This document shows, in pieces, positions 22,555 to 33,560 of a DNA stretch of 64,000 nt; the first letter of the stretch is position 1; each line of letters opens with the position of its first letter. Made by a program: the position numbers and the translations under genes. The notes beneath the pieces are model-generated. The model worked only from the letters and a program-made list of their open reading frames with translations, did no database searches and was not told the DNA's origin. The DNA lies in contig NC_065406.1 of the NCBI RefSeq assembly GCF_024362695.1, positions 3,720,001 through 3,784,000 of the forward strand. Reading direction: 5' to 3'. This DNA comes from Pectinophora gossypiella. Its lineage: Eukaryota > Arthropoda > Insecta > Lepidoptera > Gelechiidae.

Positions 22555-22680
22555 AAACGATAGATGTATCGATTGTTTTGCAATAGTCGGCAGCAATACT
22601 ATAGTGTTAAAATACTAAATATTATAGTATTTAAAAAAAACTATCGATTGTGAAATTATCGATAGTTCAGCAACACTAGC
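22555..22680. repeat. end fragment of the TATCGATA element family
   Basis: Contains 'tgtatcgattg', 'aactatcgattgtg' and 'ttatcgatagtt' and ends gcaacacta at 22678, the family end, immediately before the complete element. The other end is not visible. Confidence 0.45.
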
Positions 22681-22689
22681 TGCATGTAT

Positions 22690-23396
22690 TAGTGTTGCCG
22701 AAAAATCGATAGTTTTACTATCGATAGTAAACAGCCAAAATCATCTACCCAACCGATAGGCCTATCGATAGTATCGATAGCTTTTTTTTGGCGATACTAT
22801 TGATAAGCAACGATAGTATCGATACTATCGATAGTTAAAAGATGACAAACTATCGATAGTTGAAAAACAAAAAACTATCAATACTATCGATAGTATCGCT
22901 CTTCGATATTGCGCAAACTATCGATACTATCGATAGTTTCGATACTATCGAAAGTTTTGTACGATCGATAGTGACCTTATTTTCGATAGTATTGAATGTA
23001 GCATTGTGTGGAACAATTCACACCATTTAAAGCTCGTATTTAATATATTTTATATTACGTGGGTGTTTTTGCAGTGGATATTTGGTTTTGAAGTAGGTAA
23101 TTCTCTAAACTTAAAAAAACACTGTTAAGTGGAGTGGATAGGATTTTTTTTACAATACTATCGAAATTAAGGTCACTATCGATCATACAAAACTATCGAT
23201 AGCTTGCGCAATATCGAAGAGCGATACTATCGATAGTATTGATAGTTTTTTGTTTTTCAACTATCGATACTATCGATAGTTTTTCATCTTTTAACTATCG
23301 ATACTATCGATTAATTATCGATACTATCGTTTTTTGGTAAACTATCGATAGTTCGATCGAAAACTATCGATAGGGCACTATCGAGCGGCAACACTA
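22690..23396. mobile_element. hAT-like foldback element packed with TATCGATA
   Basis: The ends are tagtgttgccg and cggcaacacta (11-bp perfect inverted repeats), flanked by an exact 8-bp duplication, gcatgtat, at 22682-22689 and 23397-23404. The left arm (to about 22990) and right arm (from about 23155) are long inverted copies, for example the 'gtatcgctcttcgatattgc' block and its complement. By eye I count about 17 TATCGATA octamers in the arms and none in the 165-bp centre. The 8-bp duplication and TAG...CTA ends fit hAT. There is no coding capacity. Confidence 0.8.
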
Positions 23397-23404
23397 GCAT
23401 GTAT

Positions 23405-24273
23405 CTAAAGATGGACAACCTACTCTGTAGGAAGAATATTGTTACTATTATGTTTCCCTTAATGATAGTATAGATAGATGGTTTTCAAACTCAATTATAA
23501 GCAAAACAAGAAAGTGAACTATTGTAAAGAACAGCAAAATTGGATATAATAAATATTGATACAAAACTTGCGGAATATTCTCTAGGTGTTCTTTACCACT
23601 TTTATAGAAAACTTATACTGCCTATATAAGTTCTACTGCTGGGCACAGGCACCACCCCTTATGTGGAGCATACTCCACAACCCTGCTGCATTGAAATTGA
23701 TTTTACCACTTCTTAAGTACCAAAAAACAATTTTTATTTATAATTATTGAATCTAAATGTTTAATGCTACAAGTTAACGTACCTTTTGCAAAAAAAAAAC
23801 AGCAGTATAGATAAATCAAATCACTTTAATTTGTACCAAGAACCTTAATTTTTATAAGAAAAAAAGTTTGGTAGGTATTACTTTATACCTAATACCCATA
23901 CAAATAGCACTGCTAGGCAGTTAGTTTAAACTTAAAATACAGCTTTCTAGTTTTCCTTATTACAATCTAGTCAATGACATAAGAAAAAAGCAACTCAAAT
24001 AATAAAATCACATGTTAATACTCCAATCTACAAAACAATCACTTGCACTTAATAAATCTTCTTATAAAATCAATTCTATTATAAATACAAGATTAATTTG
24101 ACAGCAGGACATAATGAGAAAAACACCAGGAGTAGGTATTACTTTGACAACTATCAAATTATACAAGCATTAAATATAATAATGAAAAATACCTCTAGAT
24201 ATAACCAATTCAATAAAATCTGTTTAAATCAGAGTACCAAAACATAGCTATATATAAAGAACCTATGTTAACC
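23405..24273. other. gene-free stretch downstream of the Zucchini gene
   Basis: Includes a small SINE-A tail fragment at 23622-23700 ('actgctgggcacaggc' and 'gtggagcatactccac'). The remainder is AT-rich and probably holds the 3' UTR of the Zucchini gene. Nothing else is seen. Confidence 0.45.
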
Positions 24274-24969
24274 TTATACCAAATTAACAATAGGAGTAAA
24301 AAGTTCATAAAGTCTTTCAAATTCTTCCTTATATTGTCTCACTAGGTCTGGCTGTGACGTCACCGCAACATCCTCCCAATTACCATTCAGTGCTTGGTTT
24401 GTCCAATTTAATGAACCCATCATGACAACAGGCACTACATCAGGATTATCACTGCATGCATCCAGCAAACAGAACTTGTGATGCATTAAGTTTGTAGACT
24501 TCATCCATCGCACAGGAATCCCTTGCTTTTCTAGCTTCTTCAAACTTGATCCTGATGAAAATGCCATGTCAGCATCAAGAATCAGTCTTACCTTCACTCC
24601 TTTATAGTGCTGTTTTAGTACTACATTTGTAATATCTGAATTTGTCATCACATACATGCAAATGTCTAACGTATAACGTGGTGTGTTCAAATAATACAAA
24701 AATCTCTCCATGCTTTCAGTAACCATACACCGGGAATATTTACTTTTTTTCATATTCCCATTGTTTCCCGGCGAAAAGAATATAGCTTCATGAATCTCTT
24801 TCCGAGGTGACTTCTTTTTCATGCTAGTATAAAAACCGTACACCAAGTATGAGACGAGAGCGATAGAAATGCTTAAAAACACTTTATATGTCATTATACA
24901 CCGCCGTACTTCACTTAGTAGCACCTGATACAGTCTTAATTTAGTAGATTCAAGATTTCCGATTTCCAA
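24274..24969 (-). CDS. zuc: mitochondrial cardiolipin hydrolase / Zucchini endonuclease (PLD6)
   Basis: Single-exon gene of 231 residues from the first Met; a second Met at residue 26 (24894) begins 'MTYKVFLSISIALVSYLVYG' and may be the real start. That segment is a membrane anchor, as in PLD6, which sits in the outer mitochondrial membrane. One HKD motif is intact (His163, Lys165, Asp170 in HHKFCLLD), followed by GSLNWT. One HKD per chain is normal, since the enzyme works as a dimer. Zucchini is the endonuclease that makes phased piRNAs and matures piRNA 3' ends in insects. Its presence is notable in so transposon-rich a neighbourhood, but that is coincidence as far as the sequence shows. 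Confidence 0.9.
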   Translation of the reverse strand: MEIGNLESTKLRLYQVLLSEVRRCIMTYKVFLSISIALVSYLVYGFYTSMKKKSPRKEIHEAIFFSPGNNGNMKKSKYSRCMVTESMERFLYYLNTPRYTLDICMYVMTNSDITNVVLKQHYKGVKVRLILDADMAFSSGSSLKKLEKQGIPVRWMKSTNLMHHKFCLLDACSDNPDVVPVVMMGSLNWTNQALNGNWEDVAVTSQPDLVRQYKEEFERLYELFTPIVNLV

Positions 24970-25232
24970 ATAAATGTTTGCTTTATTTTCAATTTCTAAA
25001 GTTTACAAAACTACGGAAAATAATAAAACAACCGGCAAAAAAGTGGAATTGACATTGACATTTTATTACTTTTAATCATTATTTGTCGAAAGAGAAGCAA
25101 AGAGTTTTAGATATACAGCCAAGTATGGCGCAGTCCTTTTTCTTATGAAACGTTAATTTTGAATAACGAAATAAATGAAACATATTTCATATTGAATAAT
25201 ATAATTTAAAATATTTAAATATAATGTTATAA
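24970..25232. other. spacer between homeobox gene and Zucchini
   Basis: Short spacer that should contain the Zucchini promoter and the 3' UTR of the homeobox gene, both on the minus strand. No clear element stands out. Confidence 0.4.
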
Positions 25233-28200
25233 TCATAGAGTAATGTTATTAATGCTGAAATCATGTGGTCTCAGTCTCAGATTAAGATTATAAGAGCTGT
25301 GATGAGCCGGTTGAAGCGATCCACTGTAGCCGCTGATGATTGCGCACGATCCGTACGCGTTATCCCCAGTACTCCCATAGCCCGCCATACTCTGTCCCAT
25401 CAAAGTGTTGGAATTCTGTACGTACTGTCTATTTGCATTCTGCATCATCAAGGAATAATCATTTTGATATAAACCTGGGTTCGCAATAGGCAAACCTAGG
25501 TTGAAGTTCAAATTATTGGTAGGGAAGTGATGCAGCCAAGGTTCCTTAGGGTTTCTGAAATCTTGCCGAGGGTCTGTCTGGTGCGGGATCCCGATGGGCA
25601 CAGGGACAGGCTCAGGAGTACTATGACTAGTGGAACTACGACTTGATAGAGCTGAGCGTTCGTTTCTTCGAAACTTGGCGCGTCTGTTTTGAAACCATAC
25701 CTGCGAAAGAAGGAAATAATTTATTATATCTCCAGATTTTACTATGTCGCCCCTAGCATTATCCCGTTTTTCACAGGGTTCGCTTACCTAACCTGGATTT
25801 GACAGGTCCGGCTTTTTACAGAAGCGACTACCTGTCTGACCTTCCAACCCCCGAACGGAAAACCAGCCCAATACAGGTTAGATCACATATCTCCGAAAAT
25901 GCATTTCTGGGAAATGTGGGTTTTCTCACGATGTTTTCCTTATTTACATTATTTAAACTAAAATGACACGCTCACTATTTATTAAATAGACATTAAAGTA
26001 CAATTTTTGTAGAACGCAGCAGTAACCACCTTACCTGCACTCTGGCCTCAGTCAAGTTGACCCTGGACGCCAGGTCTTCCCTCACGAACGCGTCAGGATA
26101 GTGCGTCTTCTCAAACACCTTCTCCAGCGCAGCCAACTGCTGGCTCGTAAACGTCGTCCTATTCCTTCTTGGTTTCTTTCTGTCATCTCCTTTCGTCTCC
26201 CTTTCTTCTTCCGACTCTTTCTGTACTTCTTTTCCCTTGGCCTCGTCTATCTTCCGTCTCATGTCTTCATAGGCCAGCAAGTCTGGTCTGTATTGCCGTT
26301 GTAGGTCTTTGGAATACCAGGTCAAGTCATTCTGGTAGGCTGGGTCGTAGCCTTGTCGACCAGCTGTGAGGTGATGGAGCCTTAGAAGGCTGTCTTCGTG
26401 GCATTTGATCATCTGGTACAGGTTGTTGTCCTGGTAATTCTGGGGAATATTGTAGTGACTCGATTTCGCTTCGAAGGTTTTTGGGTCTTGCCTTGTGGAA
26501 GTGTCTGTAACAATAAAGCGTCAGGTAAGCGAAGCGAAATGATGCAGGAGGAGATATAATTCTACGAAACGACTAAAGTTCTTTTTTAGTACTGCGATAA
26601 CTTCACATCGTAATTCTAAAGACACAAAACATAACATAAAACTCACATACTTGATTCAAATTCTAATGCACAAGTCCAAAGTTAAATACGATTGAACGAC
26701 GGTTACAGCCTCTTGTCAGTGGTTAGAGCGTTGGGCTCACGATCTGGAGGTCCGGGTTCGATTCCCGATGCGGACATTGTCGAAATCACTTCGTGAGACT
26801 GTCCTTTGTTTGGTAAGGACATTACAAGTTTGAATCACCTGATTGTCTGATTAAGTAAGATGATTCCGTGCTTCGGAGGGCACCTTAAGCCGTTGGTCCG
26901 CCAATTAGCCGTTACAATCATCTGTGCCAACCCGCAGTGGAGCAGCGTAGTGAAGTATGCTCCATACTCCCTTCGATTGATTGAGGGGGACCTGTGCCCA
27001 GAAATGGGACGTAATATAGGCTGTTTAAGTATGACAGTGCTAAAGTGACCTTTAGAATAATGAAGAGACAATGGATCGTTTTGAACGCATGAGAATCTTC
27101 CCGATCAACCGCGTACGCACCGGCGGGCGCAGTGTATAGATCCTTGTTGTGCGCAAACGCTGGTAGAGCGCGAGCGGCATATGCGCAGGGCTATCGGTTA
27201 CACGCCTCAGGCAACTAACAGCACACGTGGAATACGTTTTTATGCTCGCCTGGTCTTACGATAAGTGTTTCTAGTGTTTTGTAATATGAAATATAACCAG
27301 CAGGTAATCCGGTAGGATATGGGCAAAATACTTCTGACCCTATTTCGCGGGCAATAAGTTTATTTCCTTTACTTTCAATTAATTAGCCATTGGTTTAAAC
27401 GAAAGCCAGGGTGTTCTCCAGAGGGATGACAAATATTTGAATTCTGAATTCTGCATTGGGATTTGGTTTACTTTACTGACAACAAAGCGCTTCGCATCGT
27501 CCTTCATTATGCGCACTGCTAGGGAGTGGAATTCTTTGCCGTCTTCTGTATTTCCGAATGCATATAGCCCGGGTGCTTTCAGGGCCAGAGTGAATAGACA
27601 CCTTCTGGGCGAGCTCGTTCCATCTTAGACCTCGTCAATGGCTTCGGGCAAGTCTGGGGCCAAGAGCAAACCCATCAAAGGTAAAAAAAAACTTTATCGA
27701 AATTAAAATGGAGAGCGTCGCGTGCCGATGCGAAACCCCGTTACCGGACTTGCAATAAGTTATTAATTTATTATATACATAAAATATAATGTAATGGTAG
27801 AGGCATAAATAAAAGTGATTGTTGCTTGATATGTGATCAAATTATATTGCTTGTCCTTATTTTGATCAGAAGTCGGAGTCCATTCCATCTGAGGACATCC
27901 AGACGTACGGCGGGTTACCATCCTTACTTGGTTGACATACCACTAATCCGCACAAAGCGCTTCGCTTCATCCTTCATAATGCGCACGGCCAAGGAATGGA
28001 ATGGGCTGCCGGCGTCGGTGTTTCCTGACTCTTATAACCTGGGGTCCTTTAAATCACGGGTGAATAGACATTTTCTGGGTAAGCTCGTTCCAACGTTGAT
28101 CTCTTCTTCTTGTGGAAGAACGAAGTCAAGAGCAAACCCATCTTAATTAAAAAAAAAAGAATAATAATGAGTGGAAGATGTGTTGTGCCTGACTGTAATA

Positions 28201-30224
28201 ACAAAGGTCATCATTCATACCCAAAACCAAAGATAAAAGATGCATATGGAAGGAAAAAACTATGTACAGCCAATTCCTGTTAGATAAAACTAAGACACAC
28301 GCTGCCGCTGCAGACGCTGTGAGCCTGTGAGCCACACTCGGTAGTCTTATATTACAGCTCGATACAGCTTGCCATCTGTCACGTTGGTCTAAGAGAAAGC
28401 TCGGTGAGGTGTGTTTAGTTCACTTTGCGATGGATATACCTCTGACTGCTCCAATTGGGGTAATAGTCGTGAACTTATGTTATGTTGTCAAAATATTGTG
28501 GGCTTAGGTTAATAGAGAAGAGGTGAGCGTAAAAATTCTCAGGAAGCGGCGGCGGCGGCGTTGCGGCGTCTTTCCTTGGGCGGTTCCACATCACTTTTTT
28601 TCATTTATTTAATGGTCAATTTAACATTTTTAAATCTACGTCATTTCGCAAGGTGTTATGGCTGAAGAGAAAAAAAGACAAGAAACTGCAACAGCAACAC
28701 ATCTTTTAAATCAATGTACACATTTAATACCAGCCTTTTTTATCATTTAGGTAATCATTAATCTTATAATAAGCTTTTTTACATTACAAGTAAGCTTCAC
28801 ATGAGCTTTAAATTTATTTTCTGACTAACTAACTTCTAATTTGCCAGGGACAGGTCTGAATTTGATAATTTTTTCTTTGAACCTAGGTGTAGTTTTTTAT
28901 ATTATTTAAAATCAGTAACATCTTGAGTGGCGCAAATAAATATTTTATTTTTATTTTATCGAAATATTGTGGTTTAACGGTATCAGTCGTTTACCTAACT
29001 ATGAAATACTTTAAATGAAATAAATACTAAAAATAAAATAGGTACTTTTGCCTCTCAAAATGTTTCTGATTTTAAATGGTATAAAAAAACTACACCTACA
29101 AAAGAAAAAATAATCAAAATCGGACCTGTCCCTCTAGAGTTAGAAGTGAAACCCTTCATTGACTCCACTATAGTACTTACTAATTTTCGTCTATCCGTCA
29201 TCCTCGGACTCGTATCGGATAAGAATTGGACGTAGTGTGAAAACCTTTCGGTCTCTATTAATTATCCAGCTATCATTTTCTTTCGGTAAGTAATAATTAT
29301 TCTCATCGCAAATATTTTGTTCACAAAATACAGAAGATCATTATTAAAGACTAAATTCAAAAATAATATCCAAGAATGTTAAAAAAACACACTTGTAACC
29401 ACACATACCTATTATGCTTAAATATGCACATGCGTGGTTGGGCTACGGTGTCATCCTCTGGGGCTACAGAGCAAGCTCACCAAAACATTAAGCAGAAAAA
29501 AAAGACTTACTTTAAGTACTTATAGGTAACATCAAACTCGTAAGTTCGAATGTCCTTATAAAATCCAAACCCCATTGTTTAGGTAACTATTGTGTCTGGA
29601 AATCTCGACCTTAAGAGGTTAAGCAAACTGAATCTTGCAAAACACATTTTCATCAATTGTTCGTCTTACTTATCAACAATACCATCTACATATTGGAAAT
29701 ATGCAAATTTATTAAAAAACATCCCGTCTTTTAAAAAAAAACGAAGTGACTTTCCTACACCTATTCGCTTCGACACCAAGGCAAATTAATAATTGATAAA
29801 TTCTAAGCTAGAATTACACACCACGACCCCATTAGCAATGTCCTTTAAAATATACGTATTTCTACTTATATATAATAAGCTCCCAAAGTACGTAACAGAT
29901 GGAACTAAAGCTAATTTATTTATAAAAAATCTAAAAACAATGGTAATTAAAAAGAGCTAGGTATTACACTGTAGAAGAATTTTTAAATGATAAATTTTAA
30001 TACACACTTCTTGTCTTCCCTTCAACGTTGCTGTTCTTATGCCTATGTAACACCTCATTGTACCTACGAGTACCTACTACATGGAATGCAATAAATAATT
30101 GAGTATAAACTGGCGTTTGTATAGGTACTTAATTACATTGTAAGTACTCGTCTTAAAATCCAATTTGCTAGTTATTAACTTCACAAGATACTTATTGATA
30201 AAACTTACCTTTACTCTGTTCCAT
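25233..30224 (-). CDS. PRRX-like paired-class homeobox transcription factor
   Basis: Three coding exons on the minus strand: 30224-30209 (16 nt, MEQSK), 26504-26035 and 25700-25233, joining in frame to 317 residues. An in-frame TGA stands six codons upstream of the ATG. The homeodomain (about 117-176) has Arg5, Gln50, Asn51 and 'THYPDAFVREDLASRVNL', nearly the vertebrate PRRX1/2 sequence, and is split at the usual intron between residues 46 and 47. No paired domain is present. The C-terminus 'YNLNLRLRPHDFSINN' resembles an OAR motif. The Drosophila counterpart is probably CG9876. PRRX proteins regulate mesenchyme and limb development in vertebrates; the insect role is poorly defined. Intron 1 (3.7 kb) holds several repeats. 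Confidence 0.88.
25745..25935 (-). repeat. LINE 3' region (family U) in homeobox intron 2
   Basis: Shares 'tcccgtttt', cacagg, 'gatttgacaggtccgg', 'ctgtctgacct' and 'cccaatacaggttag' with 53595-53755 and a tail fragment at 48190-48240. Identity is only as a dispersed repeat. Confidence 0.55.
26699..27032 (+). repeat. SINE-A copy
   Basis: The tRNA-derived head has an A-box-like 'agtggttagagcgttgggct' and B box ggttcgattcc. The shared core is 'cgtgcttcggagggcacctt'. The A-type tail has 'cccgcagtggagcagcg' and 'cctgtgcccagaaatgggac'. It lies in homeobox intron 1. Confidence 0.75.
27430..27670 (+). mobile_element. LINE ORF2 C-terminal fragment
   Basis: Reads 'TTKRFASSFIMRTAREWNSL' then PSSVFPNAYSPGAFRARVNRH, the typical last 60 residues of lepidopteran jockey-like ORF2. 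The second copy at 27871-28159 is similar. Truncated at its 5' side. Confidence 0.7.
27767..28255 (+). mobile_element. P-like element fragment interrupted by a LINE
   Basis: Positions 27767-27870 and 28160-28255 are adjacent parts of the P-like family (compare 1080-1290, same order). At 28167 an ATG opens 'MSGRCVVPDCNNKGHHSYPK', a THAP start with the C-x4-C pair. The frame is not continued into a full domain. The break between the halves is a 5'-truncated LINE. Confidence 0.6.
27871..28159 (+). mobile_element. 5'-truncated jockey-like LINE with poly-A
   Basis: Encodes LRTSRRTAGYHPYLVDIPL, 'TKRFASSFIMRTAKEWNGLP' and 'SFKSRVNRHFLGKLVPT', stops, then ends in an A-rich tail at 28146-28159. Short agaa repeats flank it. 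It split the P-like copy and so is the younger of the two. Confidence 0.7.
28340..28475 (+). repeat. dispersed repeat (family D)
   Basis: Shares 'gtcacgttggtctaa', agaaagc, cggtgaggtg and 'gcgatggatata' with 46490-46632 (+) and 51755-51850 (-), and is interrupted by a MITE near 52721. Probably part of a SINE or LINE. Confidence 0.5.
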
Positions 30225-31360
30225 AACAAAAACTGCTACTCAGATAAATCTACACTAAAATCGTCCGTTTAGAAAATAAAATTTATAAATTATTACAGGT
30301 TGAAAACAGTCACAATAATTTAAAATCAATTCAAAACTGGACAAAGATCACGATCGGACGGCGGCGCAAATAAATTGTTATTAATTCACTACCTTATTGA
30401 ATTACTTTATTTAATTAAATAATTCGACTAACTTATCCTAATGTGCGAACTAATGGAGTCTGTACCCCGATCTGGCTTCTGAAACGTCTTGAAAACATGT
30501 GTGTGTCTTGAAAAAAACTTGCAAGATTTTGAACACACCTCTTAAAACTTTAAAAGCTCTATTCTCATTCATAATGCTTCGAGTGCAAGGCCTAAATTCA
30601 AACTACCTCTGATAATCATCATGAACTTTTACATGCCAAAGCAAATAAAACTTTAAACAAGAGGATCTGGATTTCTTTTAAAATAACTTATAGTCAATGG
30701 GTGTTTCCGTTGAATTCTAAATTGAATCTTAGTATGCACATAGGCGTGGCTCAAAGAGTTCCCGCCCGCTCCTTGAAAAAATAAAGTAAAAAATTAAAAG
30801 TTTCTTTTTTACGCGGCAAAAGATTTTGGGGCAATAATTGACAAGTCACCGTGTATTATTTATAATAGCCGAGTTGTAAATGAATATAGAGCGTTTCAGT
30901 AATTGGTTGTGAAAAGTTTATGTTGTTCAGAAACTAAGCGCGGATGTCGAAATTAGAAGTTTACGATGTCTGGAATTAGAACTTAGTGAAATATAAGCAT
31001 TTCCTACGAAGCTTCTGTTTTTAGGTGCAACTTTGTCTATTTCTCGAAATTCCGATCTTGACCCTTTCATTTTATTTAAGTAAAAGTACCTAAGTACCTA
31101 GTTTGTACTTTTTTTATTAATGAGGCCTAAATGAGGACGTCCATAAGGTATATACAATAATACTAGTCACTTTGACCAAACCAGAGTAGTCGGGTAAGTA
31201 GGTACAATTCCTGAACTTTGTTACGTAAGGTTACTTATTTGACTCTTTTTTCCTTTGACCCGAAGTGGCGCCAGCCGAGTGGCATGGTCCAGTATTTATT
31301 TGGTGCACTGCAGGCTGATGGGCTAAATATTACTTACCTACACATATCATAACATAAATA
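30225..31360. other. upstream region of the PRRX-like gene, no second gene seen
   Basis: Should contain the 5' UTR and promoter of the homeobox gene. No TATA box, CpG cluster or open frame is convincing. Confidence 0.45.
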
Positions 31361-31595
31361 GCCTATATGCGTTCCACTGTTGGCCACAGCCCTTCCCTCA
31401 ATCAACCAGAGGAGGAATGAAGCGTACTCCCCACGCTGTTCCATTGCGGGTTGGTTGGTGGAGGATATTGTCGAAATCACTGTATGAGACTGTCCTTTAT
31501 TTGGCTAAGACATCACAGGCAGGTGCTTCAGCACCTGATTTCACGATGATTCCGTGCTTCGGAAGACACGTACCATTGGTCCCGGGCTACTAAAT
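31361..31595. repeat. rearranged SINE-A
   Basis: The tail part is inverted ('gcctatatgcgttccactg', 'attgcgggttggttgg') and joins a forward-oriented core ('gtcgaaatcactgtatgaga', 'gatgattccgtgcttcgga'). Two halves in opposite orientation indicate rearrangement or a twin-priming-like event. Confidence 0.55.
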
Positions 31596-31604
31596 ATTAC
31601 TTAC

Positions 31605-31725
31605 ACACATACATATATTCATACATAAACTCACGCCTATTTCCCACCGGAGTAAGCAGAGACTACGGAATTCCATTTGCTTCGATCCTGACACACTTAT
31701 CTCTTGCTTTCTCCCACATTCATCA
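31605..31725 (-). repeat. LINE family T 3' end
   Basis: Same end as at position 1: 'cataaactcacgcctatttc', 'ccaccggagtaagcagagac', then 'gaattccatttgcttcgatc'. Confidence 0.6.
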
Positions 31726-32519
31726 AAATATTACCTACTTACTTACCTTCTGAAAGATTGATTGATTGATTCTGATTAATTTATTGAAACCCTCTTAAAA
31801 TCCACTATATGATTATCTTATATTTCCGCCTTCTTCAAACTAAGTGCTATTGCCAATTTGCCACAAAATTTTGAGTAGAGGTGTGTTCTTTATTGAACGC
31901 CAATCTCTGCGTAATTTATTTAGTTTTTCACATTGAGTCTAGCCTTTCAAAATTTTAACATTTCTTATCTTTAGTATTTACTTAGTTATCAGTTTTTTGA
32001 TACCTACCCGAATTCAATTATAGATAATTGCCAAATCACCTGCCAATAATTATCATCAGCCATCATCTAATAATTCTCGCTGTTTATAAACATGAGAATG
32101 TAACTCATAATATAATAATAATAAAATAATACGACTGTAACATCTGAAGCATCCGTTCAGCGTGCCGCGCCGGGAATAGAACCGGCGACCCGTCGCTTTG
32201 AATTAGTGTAAAATCTCGAAAAACGTGCTTGTGCCAGACGCGATACTGAGAGTGTCCCGTAGTATTTGTTTTTCAGAGTTCAACATAGTTGGTAAAGAAA
32301 ACCCAGTGGCAATACAATAAATTCTAAAATAAAGTTGTACTTAGGTGTGTAGGTATAGTTTTATCTTCCTATTTTATTTTGCGTGCAGTTTGTCCAGGGT
32401 TTAGGGTGTAAGTACTGACCGTAAGTACGTAGGTAGATAACCGTGGTACTTTATGGGTAATGTCATGACAACGTATTTTGGTAGGCAACAATGCTACGGT
32501 AGCAACGTACCTACTTTTT

Positions 32520-32640
32520 TCAAACTGATATTAACACGTGCTTCGGAAAGCATGTTAAGCCATTGGTCCCGGCGGCTTGATGGAGTGTGTTCTATATCCC
32601 CTCCGGTTGATTAAGGAGAAAGGGAAGATAGGTATAGGTA
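32520..32640 (+). repeat. SINE core fragment
   Basis: A short decayed piece with 'acgtgcttcggaaagcatgt', 'taagccattggtcccgg' and a degenerate A-type tail. No tRNA head is visible. Confidence 0.45.
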
Positions 32641-32689
32641 CCGAAGTAGAATAAGTTGTTGAAGGACATCGATCTCATAAAACAAAAAA

Positions 32690-33560
32690 AGAAATCGACT
32701 AAACGTTCTATATTGAAATTCAAAAGCAAACGCGCGAAAGTGTCATGGCGGCCATAATTGGGGGTGACAGTTGTCTGGGCGCGCTCGGGACAGCTCGTTT
32801 GCGCCCGCGCATAACGAGTCGCTAATCCCGGCTTGTTCTCTAATAATAATATAACCGAATAGACATTAAAGCAAATGTAATTTAATTTACTGTTGTAATC
32901 TTGCCAATAGAATTATCGGGCGTCACTGCTTATAAGGTGCGCTCGCTTGTTATTTGTGTTTGAAGATTATAATGACGAGTGACTTTATTTTCGCTAGGGC
33001 GTTTCTTTTGGCAGGAGAAACAGAGATAGAGTCAGCTGCTTTTTCAGAGCGTTAAAATTGATTTTGATTTACAAGCACTAATCATACTTATAATATATGA
33101 TGGTATAGATTTGGAAATGCTTCTTTCCTCAAATGAACCAGCGGGATTTGAACTCCGGTTTGGTACTAAGGTGTCTAGATAATTGTACCTACCACAGAAC
33201 TTATCTATTGTGGTATGACTAATATCGAATAAATTATATAAATAAGTAGGTAGTAAAAATCAAAGGTATTCAAAAATAATATTTTTAAATATAAGTAGCT
33301 CAAAATAAAAGTGGAAGCATTTTTTACCATCCTGGCGCCTGCGCACTACGCCTTCCGGATGCGAACACTTCGCGAATCGCACGACCCGTTACTTCTAAAC
33401 TCCATTAATTTGATACAAACGTCAACACAGGAGTGGCTCGCGATGAGTCGGAACCAAACATGATGGATTGACGGCGTAAATTAGTTTTTATGGAGCGACA
33501 TGTGGGTTGGAGCGTAATTGGCCTAATTTCGGAACTACTGTGATTGGAACAGCGGGAGGT
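32690..33560. other. GC-enriched non-coding stretch upstream of the homeobox gene
   Basis: CpG-rich patches at 32745-32830 and 33340-33440 stand out in an AT-rich setting. No exon could be supported. This could be distal regulatory DNA or an unannotated promoter. Confidence 0.3.

Noticed and set aside
22690..23396. satellite or CRISPR-like array
   Set aside because: Spacing is irregular, the units are palindromic, and the block has inverted ends with an 8-bp duplication, so it is a single element.
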